The translations under genes were made by a program, and so were the position numbers. This document shows positions 33,346 through 39,785 of a DNA stretch of 39,785 nt, piece after piece (position 1 is the stretch's first letter; each line of letters opens with the position of its first letter). The DNA is taken from assembly GCA_018816705.1 (NCBI GenBank), contig JAHIVG010000101.1, forward strand, positions 1 to 39,785, in the 5' to 3' direction. The notes below the pieces were generated by a model. The model was not told the DNA's origin. It did not search any database and saw nothing but the letters and a program-made list of their open reading frames with translations. The DNA is from Nanobdellota archaeon. Lineage in GTDB: Archaea > Nanobdellota > Nanobdellia > Woesearchaeales > JAHIVG01.

Positions 33346-34275
33346 TTATTGAACATACAAAGATTGCTTTGAATTGTTCCTCACTCGTTCTTCAAGTCCT
33401 GATTCTTGGCTGGGCATCAAGTTGCTCAGTAGGGTGTAACCCCTTCGGTATGGCACCCTAACCTTAGCCATAAGGTCCTCTCGTATTGACTTGTCGTCAT
33501 AGGGTTCTGGTCTTTCGCCTTGAACCCACCGTATTGGCACGCCGCTTGCGAGGCGCATTGAATGCCTAGAAGGCATATAACTGTCTCCCTGCCTCGTCAC
33601 CTTGGGGTATTTGACCTGGACAGCGGCATAGATATCGCCTGCATTGTTCATCACTACAGTAGGAAAATAATGCACTTGATACTTCAGGTTGTCGTCTCCC
33701 CATGGGACTTCAATATCCAGCTTGAATCCCTCATAATATTGAGGGACGATATTCTTCAGTGTAGAAATGTCCGTGCCTGATAGGAAAACGCTGAGTGAGC
33801 CGTGGCTGTGGGCCCAACTGGCGATCCTCTTTCCAGTCCTCCTCCTGTATCTCTCAGACATTTGCTCATTGACGACTATGTCGCAGTGGATTGGGTTAAC
33901 CCACTGCTTATTCAGGTGGATGTCTGTGATGACAGGCTGGTCCCCTGATATGAGATAGAACCCGAGCTCCTGGTTCTCGATGCCGGCCCCATCAAGAATG
34001 TCCCGGAAATTGGATATGTAACCCTGGGCCCTGTCCCTTGCCTCGCGCGTCATCTTCACATGGCTCAAGGCACCATTCTCTACCTCCCTAGACACAGCAT
34101 CGTCTATACCCTTGTTCAGGTCCTTGGCGACCCTATCTTTTACCAACTGTTCAGCAAGAGCACGCCTCTGTTGGAGGTAATCAAGGAAGCTATCGTCGTA
34201 TAAACTGCTAGTTATGTTGTTCATATACTTAACTCTTCCAGGAAAATATCTTCTTATCCTATTCATTATTTCCAT
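33346..34275 (-). CDS. JAB/JAMM metalloprotease, first copy (ubiquitin-like operon)
   Basis: 309 residues from ATG 34275, chosen because AGGTGAT ends 4 bp before it (GTG 34284 is the alternative). JAMM motif: Glu103 in NQELGFYLI and H156-S-H158-x7-S166-x2-D169 in AHSHGSLSVFLSGTD. The N-terminus (about 1-95) is basic and helical, and the C-terminal third follows the same plan as the second copy (FPTVVMNNAGDIYAAVQVKY). Two intact copies suggest a division of labour, for example maturing the Ubl versus removing it from targets. The gene follows the E1-like gene by 9 bp. Confidence 0.88.
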   Translation of the reverse strand: MEIMNRIRRYFPGRVKYMNNITSSLYDDSFLDYLQQRRALAEQLVKDRVAKDLNKGIDDAVSREVENGALSHVKMTREARDRAQGYISNFRDILDGAGIENQELGFYLISGDQPVITDIHLNKQWVNPIHCDIVVNEQMSERYRRRTGKRIASWAHSHGSLSVFLSGTDISTLKNIVPQYYEGFKLDIEVPWGDDNLKYQVHYFPTVVMNNAGDIYAAVQVKYPKVTRQGDSYMPSRHSMRLASGVPIRWVQGERPEPYDDKSIREDLMAKVRVPYRRGYTLLSNLMPSQESGLEERVRNNSKQSLYVQ

Positions 34276-34284
34276 TTTTATCAC

Positions 34285-35847
34285 CTAGCACGCATGTTTG
34301 TTTCCCCCAGTCCTGCTGAAAGGGAAAAGTTTCCTTTGAGTGAAGGGCTGATATTGTATGCCAGTAATATCATAATGGCCCATCATCGTCCTCTCGGCCA
34401 TATCTACCATTAGATTCCCGATTATCAGGTTAGGTATGACAGTGCTCGGATCAATTGCGCAGGAAGTTTGATCTGGGAATTTGCTCAGGTTTAGCTGACA
34501 CTGTATGCATTTGGTGTGCCCTGGAGCATATGCTGCCAACTGGCCGCCCATACCGTCGGTGCCCCCATCGACATATAGGATTTTTCCGTCAATCGCTGCC
34601 TGGTTGAGCCACGCTCTCGCATACTTATTATCAAGACAACCAAATATCAGGTCATATCCTCTCACAGATTCACGGTCCAATAGAATTGCGCCGCCAGCCC
34701 TTTGGCGTGAGGTAAGGGAAAATTTTGACGCAATCAATGTATCCAAGTCATTTGATCCTTTCATTTGACTAAGCCATTCAAAGTCATTTTCACCTACAGA
34801 ACCAACTTTGCCATAGATTGCATTGACCTCAACACGAGGATTGATCTGTCTGATTCGCTCTTTGATGGCATCGACCTTCCTTTCACCAAGACGGCCACGA
34901 AGCAGAAATTGCCTTGTCAGATTATGGTCTTCGATGCAATCCATGTCGATTATACCGATAGAACCGTAACCCTTTAGGGCGAGTGTTATTGCAACAGCAT
35001 TACCTAAAGCACCGCCTCCAACAACCAAAACCCTCTTGCTTGGATAATGGGTTATCCAGCGGTCCTCGGTTACATAGTGGAAATTTCCATTCACTACCCT
35101 ATCTATTTCTGAATACTTGAATCGGCTCCTCCTGACTTCTTCCAGTGCAAGACCTGCAATCAGACCACTAGTGAAGGCTCCCTGCTGTGGAGAGTTATAA
35201 TAGTGCAATTTCCCAAGATGATTGCTGAAAGAACCACCAGATGAGACCTCATAAGTGCCACCTATGCTGTTCGCAGATGCAGATATGAATGTAGGCCTAT
35301 CGAATGAGAATCCTTTGCAATATGAGTAGGCGTACTGCTTTGATATCGGATCATTGGTAGCATCTATGATCACATCTGGCCTGAACCTGTAAGTCCTGCC
35401 CCAATTTACACAGCCAAATTCGTGCCTGATTTCAGCATTTGGATTGATTTGCGAAATCTCTTCAGCAATCAGCTGGACTTTTTTTCGTCCTCTATTGGTT
35501 CTTGATGGTCCGCAGAATATTTCAGGTCTTGAACTTTCGACCCTTCCGTCATCGACAAGCATTATCCTGTCAATACCTAATCCGGCCAAACCACCGGCAA
35601 TGAGTTGAGCGAGATAGTCCGAACCTATCACTAAGGCCTTAGTATTGCTAAGAGTCTCATGTCGGCCTTCACCGATATTTGCAAGTGTGCGATAGTAGGT
35701 TGATTCTGCATTCTGAAGTTCCTTTTCAAGATTCTTCCCCACTATTTTCTGCTTCTTTAATATTCTATCTCTCTCATTTAAATATCTGGCTGTGAGTTCT
35801 TCATCGTATGCCCATGCCTTCACATTCCTGGAAAATATCGATGTCAT
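34285..35847 (-). CDS. E1-like activating enzyme with two tandem adenylation (ThiF) domains
   Basis: 520 residues. The second domain (about 268-500) is an active-looking ThiF/E1 fold: VVGGGALG (275-282), the Mg-ATP motif DMDCIEDHNLTRQFL (D301, D303, E306, N309, R312), CLDN (404-407), a C447-I-Q-C450 pair and Cys463 in DQTSCAIDPSTV, where MoeB/UBA4-type enzymes have their thioester cysteine. The first domain (about 68-215) has the same Rossmann plan (LVIGSDYLAQLIAGGLAGLG, DRIMLVDDG, IIDATND) but a degenerate nucleotide loop. This inactive-plus-active fusion is like eukaryotic E1 and some bacterial Bil/Bub E1 proteins. ATGA overlap with the E2-like gene. Confidence 0.9.
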   Translation of the reverse strand: MTSIFSRNVKAWAYDEELTARYLNERDRILKKQKIVGKNLEKELQNAESTYYRTLANIGEGRHETLSNTKALVIGSDYLAQLIAGGLAGLGIDRIMLVDDGRVESSRPEIFCGPSRTNRGRKKVQLIAEEISQINPNAEIRHEFGCVNWGRTYRFRPDVIIDATNDPISKQYAYSYCKGFSFDRPTFISASANSIGGTYEVSSGGSFSNHLGKLHYYNSPQQGAFTSGLIAGLALEEVRRSRFKYSEIDRVVNGNFHYVTEDRWITHYPSKRVLVVGGGALGNAVAITLALKGYGSIGIIDMDCIEDHNLTRQFLLRGRLGERKVDAIKERIRQINPRVEVNAIYGKVGSVGENDFEWLSQMKGSNDLDTLIASKFSLTSRQRAGGAILLDRESVRGYDLIFGCLDNKYARAWLNQAAIDGKILYVDGGTDGMGGQLAAYAPGHTKCIQCQLNLSKFPDQTSCAIDPSTVIPNLIIGNLMVDMAERTMMGHYDITGIQYQPFTQRKLFPFSRTGGNKHAC

Positions 35848-37052
35848 GCTGCATCATTCAGGAATATCCTGGTGTCCGGATCGATTCCGTTCCTTACTGC
35901 ATATACCCTAGCACCATCCCTTGTTGTATGGCCAATTGACCGAAATTTGGTGATATTGTTGACTGGTGCCTTCATATCGGCAGTGTAACCATAGCAAATC
36001 ACCTGCCTCGCCCTTTTAAGAACAGAGACGATTGCGGATGCAAATCCAACACTTCCGATATTATGTTTCCTGCTGCCAGCGACGATGTCTGATTTATACC
36101 CATAAATTCCATCATAGCATATCTTCCCGTCATCATAGACGAACGGATGTTTATAGCCTTCATTCATTACTCTCGGCCAATCTTGGAGGTATAGGGAAGG
36201 TCCCTCACGCTTGAGTGGGCATGAAAGCCTTACGGGCTTGAAATCATAGTAAGCTCCACGTATTTTGCATAAGAACCTAGGGAGGTCCAGCATGAGGCTA
36301 TACTCAGAGCTGCTGATTCTCCTGTATGAGATTTCACCCTCTGCATATTCATCCGGATATGATTTTCCATTGTTGCCTTCATGCTTGTCATGTCTTCCAT
36401 AATGCGAGATGCCGATCCTCATTGCCGTGTCTTGGACATGTCTCCTAAGAACATTCTCATAAGCTGTGATGAATTCACTCGTGCTTACAAGAGCTTTTGG
36501 AACCATGATTCGGCCGTTCAGACTGACATAGTTTCCTCTATTAAGAGCAGGCTTCCCTAAGGAATATGCATTACCATCATGGAACATTATCGATAAATCA
36601 CCAAACGCCCTTTTCATAACAGAAGGAATCATACTAAGTTCTGAGACGACGTCTATACTCTTTGGAGCCTCAACATCTGGCTTTTTATAATGTATTTTCA
36701 GTTCATTTCGGTTATAGGCAGATATGATATGATCAATGATAAAGCCATCAACATCAGTAGAGTAATGGAACAGTCCACTCGATGCTCCACGATTGATCCT
36801 TGTGCCGATCTTCTCCTTAATCCAAATATTCATGTAACCTTGGATATTACAGCGATTTTCACGGAATAGCCGCTGTTCTAAGGTGGGTATATCTTCGCAC
36901 TCTCTCAATTCTAATTTGGATGTACCGAAATGAGCTGTATTTTGTTTATCCTCATCATTTGGCCTGACGAAGTATATGCGGTCATCATGGATCAAGAATG
37001 CTTCCTTGAAGAGTAATAAATCCTCAAGGAAGTCAGGTTTGAGTTTCAGCAT
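35844..37052 (-). CDS. E2-like conjugating protein with long N-terminal region
   Basis: 402 residues. The last third (about 248-402) looks like an E2: a beta-meander (YSLMLDLPRFLCKIRGAYYD, then FKPVRLSCPL) leading to H302-P-F-V-Y-D-D-G-K-I-C312, which matches the E2 signature HPN-[x]-GxICLD with C312 as the expected thioester cysteine. The N-terminal 240 residues are not recognised; they may be a substrate-binding or adaptor region. The ATG lies 2 bp after the Ubl stop and the stop overlaps the E1 start, as expected for a coupled Ubl-E2-E1 unit. The E2 call rests on motif and context. Confidence 0.75.
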   Translation of the reverse strand: MLKLKPDFLEDLLLFKEAFLIHDDRIYFVRPNDEDKQNTAHFGTSKLELRECEDIPTLEQRLFRENRCNIQGYMNIWIKEKIGTRINRGASSGLFHYSTDVDGFIIDHIISAYNRNELKIHYKKPDVEAPKSIDVVSELSMIPSVMKRAFGDLSIMFHDGNAYSLGKPALNRGNYVSLNGRIMVPKALVSTSEFITAYENVLRRHVQDTAMRIGISHYGRHDKHEGNNGKSYPDEYAEGEISYRRISSSEYSLMLDLPRFLCKIRGAYYDFKPVRLSCPLKREGPSLYLQDWPRVMNEGYKHPFVYDDGKICYDGIYGYKSDIVAGSRKHNIGSVGFASAIVSVLKRARQVICYGYTADMKAPVNNITKFRSIGHTTRDGARVYAVRNGIDPDTRIFLNDAA

Positions 37053-37054
37053 GA

Positions 37055-37501
37055 TTATCTCGGCGAATAACCGCCGCCCGATATCCGATGGACCTCAAAT
37101 TCTATCTTGTCATATCTCATCGGTTGGTCGCTCCCTGTCTCGCCTTCACAATGCTGGACTACGCTTTCGAGCTTGTCAACCAAAGTCTCACTGAGCAATA
37201 CAGGTATCTCTTCCTTGGGTGTGGAGTTACTGAGCACCAATATTTTGACAGCACCAGTATCTGGATTGACCTGATAGTTGTCGAGCCAGGCTTTGATAGT
37301 ATGCGCTGTTTGAAGGTCAGCACCCACATAAGCCTCATTCATCTCATCCTTTTCGTGGTCTAACACTTTGTATATGATGTCCTTCACTCGCTTCTCCTTG
37401 TACTTATGGTCAAGCTGCCTAAACAGCACAGTAAGGTCTCCTTCATGTCCTTCGGATCCGTCTAGCAACGGATTAAGGGTCACATACAATGTCGTTCCCA
37501 T
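37055..37501 (-). CDS. Candidate ubiquitin-like protein ending GGG plus four residues
   Basis: 148 residues from ATG 37501; GGAGGTG ends 6 bp upstream of it, so the ATG at 37516 (inside that site) is less likely. The C-terminal 65 residues follow a beta-grasp order: strand AVKILVLSN, helix SETLVDKLESVVQH, and a last strand YDKIEFEVHRISGGG, closely like the ubiquitin ending LHLVLRLRGG. G142-G143-G144 is followed by YSPR, so a JAMM cut would be needed to expose Gly. An N-terminal region (about 1-80) may be a second domain. No sequence family is recognised; the call comes from the tail and operon. Confidence 0.6.
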   Translation of the reverse strand: MGTTLYVTLNPLLDGSEGHEGDLTVLFRQLDHKYKEKRVKDIIYKVLDHEKDEMNEAYVGADLQTAHTIKAWLDNYQVNPDTGAVKILVLSNSTPKEEIPVLLSETLVDKLESVVQHCEGETGSDQPMRYDKIEFEVHRISGGGYSPR

Positions 37502-37540
37502 CAAAACCACCTCCATGGTTATGCATTCTTGGTGTTCAAC

Positions 37541-37586
37541 GGTTTTAATATGCCTTTGCCAGAAAAAACCGGAAGATTTCCGACGG
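37541..37586 (-). promoter_or_regulatory. Promoter and shared upstream element of the ubiquitin-like operon
   Basis: On the minus strand CGTCGGAAATCTT then CCGGTTTTTTCTGG stands 7 bp upstream of CATATTAAAACC, a TATA box about 25 bp before the expected transcript start near 37523. The same block precedes both Lrp/AsnC-like genes. Its place directly upstream of TATA is where archaeal activators bind. Confidence 0.65.
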
Positions 37587-37595
37587 TGCTAGAAA

Positions 37596-37880
37596 TTAGA
37601 CGTATCCTCTCCTTTCCATAGCTTCGCGCTTAAGCCTGTCCCTTATGTCTTCATACTGCGGCTCTTGATTGTCTGGCGCGTGGTGCAGCCTTCGTGTCAG
37701 GTCCTCTAAAGTGGATCTCCTGTCAGGAGGCACCATGTCCAGGGCTGCCTTGGTCGCGGCGCCGCCTATCATGCCGTACAAGAAGCTGCCTATGAAGGAG
37801 TTCGACTTGGCTGTCTTCTTTATCGCCTGATATGTGACTGCTGTCAGGCCGCCGCCGGTCATGGTCTTCCAGATACCCAT
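37596..37880 (-). CDS. Small glycine-rich hydrophobic protein
   Basis: 94 residues from ATG 37880, which lies 1 bp after the stop of the regulator gene; GTG 37889 is an alternative. The N-terminal half (GGGLTAVTYQAIKKTAKSNS, then FIGSFLYGMIGGAATKAALD) is hydrophobic and glycine-rich, possibly one or two short membrane helices; the C-terminal half is charged (RRLHHAPDNQEPQYEDIRDR). It is translationally coupled to the first Lrp/AsnC gene and sits just upstream of the Ubl operon promoter. Function unknown; it could be a target or membrane anchor of the conjugation system. Confidence 0.65.
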   Translation of the reverse strand: MGIWKTMTGGGLTAVTYQAIKKTAKSNSFIGSFLYGMIGGAATKAALDMVPPDRRSTLEDLTRRLHHAPDNQEPQYEDIRDRLKREAMERRGYV

Positions 37881-37881
37881 C

Positions 37882-38313
37882 TCAGACACCCGACATGAAG
37901 GATTCTCTCTTCAGCTCTTCCAATATATAGAAGTGCCTTATGTCATGGAACTGGTCCAGCATCTCCCTGAATTCTTCGACCTCGAGGATGTTCCTGAATA
38001 CTGCTTCTGCCATGATGTGCTTCTCGTCGTCGATGAACGATACGGTATTGATGTTGGGCATCATGGCTATCTTCTCAGCCTGGATGCGCTGCATCACCCT
38101 CAGCATGAAGATGCAGCGATAGGAGAATCCTAATCTCTCGAAGTCTATCAGCGTGGTGAATCTTGGCCTTATCCTCTTAATCTTCTGCATCCGGTCCATC
38201 AATGTTGTATGTGGCATGCCGATGTCGACCGCTATCGATGCCAGGCTCTTCCTGGAATCCGTCCTCAGGGCACGCAGGATCCTTATGTCCTTGTCATCGA
38301 AACTCGTTTTCAT
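37882..38313 (-). CDS. Lrp/AsnC-like regulator 1
   Basis: 143 residues from ATG 38313, which falls about 25 bp from the TATA box at 38335-38344; a longer frame to 38394 crosses that promoter and is rejected. N-terminal HTH: DDKDIRILRALRTDSRKSLA then SIAVDIGMPHTTLMDRMQKI, followed by FTTLIDFERLGFSYRCIFML and an AsnC-type ligand domain (NINTVSFIDDEKHIMAEAVF). Typical Lrp/AsnC length. With regulator 2 it forms a tandem pair (about 30% similar by eye) upstream of the Ubl operon. Confidence 0.85.
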   Translation of the reverse strand: MKTSFDDKDIRILRALRTDSRKSLASIAVDIGMPHTTLMDRMQKIKRIRPRFTTLIDFERLGFSYRCIFMLRVMQRIQAEKIAMMPNINTVSFIDDEKHIMAEAVFRNILEVEEFREMLDQFHDIRHFYILEELKRESFMSGV

Positions 38314-38332
38314 GGTCTTTCTTGTTGTTTGA

Positions 38333-38378
38333 GGTTTTATATGGCTTGCCCAGAAAAAACCCGAGGATTTCCGGCCGC
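38333..38378 (-). promoter_or_regulatory. Promoter and shared upstream element of regulator 1
   Basis: Minus strand: GCGGCCGGAAATCCT then CGGGTTTTTTCTGGG, 7 bp upstream of the TATA box CATATAAAACC. Close copy of the element at 37541-37586 and related to 38867-38900. Confidence 0.65.
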
Positions 38379-38386
38379 ATTGTAAA

Positions 38387-38848
38387 TCAAACAAGGTCCA
38401 ACAGCTGTGAATCGCTCAGGAAGGCCTCTTTCTTTATGTCCTCGATTATGTAATGGTTCTCGACCCTCTCTATCCTGAAGCGCTTCTCCAGGCTGGCGAT
38501 GAAGCCTTCAACGTCTACGACGTGGCGGAAGACAGCCTCTACCATGAAGTCGAAGCCGTTGCTTATCTTGAAGACAGAGTTGACATTAGGGTGCTTGAGC
38601 AGGAATTCTTTGATCTCTTCTCTTGACTCATGTTGGGCTTTGATAAGAATGTTTGTGCGCGCATGGTAGCCCAGGCTGGAGAAGTCCACTAATGTCGTAT
38701 GTTTCAGGATGAGGTTTCCCTGGTACTGCCGTATCTTGTCGTATATGGTCGATACAGGGATTGTAGTCGCTTTGGATATCCTGGTCAGGGTCTCCCTTGA
38801 GTTCTTCCTCAGGCTGACGAGCAAGAGGAGGTCTTTTTTCGATGTCAT
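38387..38848 (-). CDS. Lrp/AsnC-like regulator 2
   Basis: 153 residues. HTH region: KKDLLLLVSLRKNSRETLTR then ISKATTIPVSTIYDKIRQYQ; then HTTLVDFSSLGYHARTNILI and the RAM/AsnC domain (HPNVNSVFKISNGFDFMVEA). The ATG lies about 25 bp from a TATA box at 38868-38876, so it is leaderless. Upstream it has the longest set of TTCCGGAA-type repeats in the window, suggesting it controls itself and is the main binder of these sites. Confidence 0.85.
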   Translation of the reverse strand: MTSKKDLLLLVSLRKNSRETLTRISKATTIPVSTIYDKIRQYQGNLILKHTTLVDFSSLGYHARTNILIKAQHESREEIKEFLLKHPNVNSVFKISNGFDFMVEAVFRHVVDVEGFIASLEKRFRIERVENHYIIEDIKKEAFLSDSQLLDLV

Positions 38849-38866
38849 GGATAGGATGGTGTTTCT

Positions 38867-38975
38867 ATCTTTAATATGTGTTTTTGCAGAAAAACCGGAA
38901 ATATTTGGGTAAAGCCCGGAAGGTTTCCGGGCTGGAGGTTAGGATTTCCGGAAATGATGGAATATTTCGGAAAAA
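38867..38975 (-). promoter_or_regulatory. Operator cluster upstream of regulator 2
   Basis: Minus strand next to the TATA box: AATATTTCCGGTTTTTCTGC, the shared element. Farther upstream are the palindrome GCCCGGAAGGTTTCCGGGC (38914-38932), TTTCCGGAAA (38945-38954) and ATATTTCGGAAAAATA (about 38962-38977). Repeated TTCCGGAA half-sites at roughly 15-30 bp intervals fit cooperative binding by Lrp/AsnC octamers. Confidence 0.6.
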
Positions 38976-39034
38976 TACATCAAATTTCAGGAATTATTGA
39001 GTGCCTTCTGATTGATTAATGCACCATCTGAGCC

Positions 39035-39583
39035 TCAAAGGAGGAGCCACCTCACCAGGATGTCAGAGCCGTTAATTATCAGATGCTTCTTGACGATCCC
39101 TTGCTTCAACGTCTCTGTTACTTTATCCAGGGATTTGACATTTATTACATGTAAAGATTTGTTGAATCTCGCCGGGAGCTTGATATTGTCCATCCCTATC
39201 ACAAGCAAGTCGATGTCATTAGCCTTCAAAAAGTTTACTGCTGCTGAACCGAAAATTATCGACTCAGAACGTGGTATTTCCGAGCGGATATGATTAATTA
39301 TTTCTTTCAAATGAAGATCCTTACAGCTCATGATAAGTCTCTGTTTCTCTGCTATCATCAGATAGTCTATCAAGAGGTCATTTTCATTGTTCAACGAATA
39401 GAGGGTCAGACGGCCCTTTGTCCGCTTCCTTAAAATTCCCTCCTTCTCTAACACATTTAAATGCTGTCGGACTGTCGGATGGGGCTCGCATAGCTGCCTT
39501 GAGATGTCGGCGAGGTGCAGTTCTTCTTTTGGTCTGGAAAGGAACGGTTCTAGGGCAGTTGTTATTGTTAGTTTTTTTACCAT
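39035..39583 (-). CDS. Winged-helix protein fused to a MNT-type nucleotidyltransferase
   Basis: 182 residues. The N-terminal part (about 1-70) is a winged helix-turn-helix (ELHLADISRQLCEPHPTVRQ then HLNVLEKEGILRKRTKGRLT). The C-terminal part has the minimal nucleotidyltransferase motif G-S at SIIFGSAAVNFLKANDIDLL with the D-x-D metal pair. Such HTH-NTase proteins occur in archaea as possible toxin-antitoxin or regulatory units. A TATA-like AATTTAAATACT lies about 25-35 bp upstream. It may close the regulatory end of the Ubl locus or be independent. Confidence 0.75.
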   Translation of the reverse strand: MVKKLTITTALEPFLSRPKEELHLADISRQLCEPHPTVRQHLNVLEKEGILRKRTKGRLTLYSLNNENDLLIDYLMIAEKQRLIMSCKDLHLKEIINHIRSEIPRSESIIFGSAAVNFLKANDIDLLVIGMDNIKLPARFNKSLHVINVKSLDKVTETLKQGIVKKHLIINGSDILVRWLLL

Positions 39584-39659
39584 ATCGTTATTAAAGTAAC
39601 AATTAGTATTTAAATTTTATGGAAAAATCCGTAAAAAAGAAGGGAAAATAAAAATTATT

Positions 39660-39768
39660 GAAAATCTCGCCTTTGTGAGATTTTCCATGGGGTATTGAAT
39701 ACGAAGAAATGCGTAGCATTTCTTGTACACAAAATCTTTGATTTTGTTGTACCCCGCCCTTTAGGGCG
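39660..39768. repeat. Hairpin array C at the window end
   Basis: The last 202 bp carry GAAAATCTCGC/TGAGATTTTC (39660-39685), AAGAAATGC/GCATTTCTT (39703-39723), GTACACAAAATC/GATTTTGTTGTAC (39725-39752) and CGCCC/GGGCG (39755-39768). The second and third match arrays A (21089-21137) and B (28121-28239) in sequence and order. The array may continue beyond the window. I see no gene in this stretch. Confidence 0.65.
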
Positions 39769-39785
39769 AGACGCTCAAAAACGAG

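Noticed and set aside
38314-38394. Longer start of regulator 1 at 38394
   Set aside because: It runs across the TATA box and shared element; family proteins start at the HTH.

Overview
The window looks like a chromosome segment of an archaeon, most likely a DPANN-type lineage (Woesearchaeota/Pacearchaeota-like; this placement is inference). The archaeal signs are ribosomal protein eS17, a Pth2-type peptidyl-tRNA hydrolase, a RibL-type FAD synthase, a class III/A24 prepilin peptidase, a TRAM protein, two Lrp/AsnC regulators, and many genes whose ATG lies about 25 bp downstream of a TATA box (leaderless). These are mixed with bacterial-looking metabolic genes (ThyA, FolA, GlyA, FolD, PurN, PurH), which suggests old lateral gain.

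Layout. 1-760: end of an ISL3-like transposase, a small gene with an in-frame amber codon, and a MITE-like element with a 16-bp terminal inverted repeat and 9-bp target duplication. 761-5092: folA-thyA operon, aspartate racemase, then a decaying stretch (two frameshifted genes and a cupin fragment). 5093-10548: stand-alone trpB with a long leader, membrane proteins, cupin, Nudix, MraZ/AbrB-like protein, metallopeptidase, small hypotheticals. 10549-10957: a tRNA-Val(GAC) carrying two insertions, and a highly structured RNA candidate. 10958-19374: a VWA-domain/membrane protein pair, a degenerate cis-prenyltransferase with ribL, prepilin peptidase, HypA-like protein, Cys-rich membrane protein and an ABC-2 exporter. 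19419-19560: a second MITE-like element. 19629-21250: CBS protein, membrane protein, eS17, then a hairpin-rich spacer. 21254-28091: a tightly packed one-carbon/purine island (PHP, MTHFS, GlyA, FolD, PurN, ITPase, then PurH). 28092-32240: hairpin array, acidic-tailed TRAM protein, amino-acid permease fused to a methyltransferase, Pth2, CDP-alcohol phosphatidyltransferase, small RHH protein.

32352-39600 is the most interesting part: a minus-strand operon encoding a probable ubiquitin-like protein ending in GGG plus a four-residue tail, an E2-like protein with an HPFV...C motif, an E1-like protein with two tandem adenylation domains, and two paralogous JAB/JAMM proteases with complete zinc motifs. 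Upstream lie two Lrp/AsnC-like regulators and a small glycine-rich protein. The Ubl operon and both regulator genes have the same sequence block just upstream of their TATA boxes, so the regulators probably control themselves and the ubiquitin-like operon. This resembles bacterial Ubl-E2-E1-JAB (Bil/Bub-type) operons in gene content, but here it is in an archaeon with two JABs and its own regulators.

A second theme is a dispersed family of modular hairpins (AAGAAATGC/GCATTTCTT and ACAAAATC/GATTTTGT arms) found in at least four intergenic sites; a related hairpin sits inside the tRNA-Val gene.
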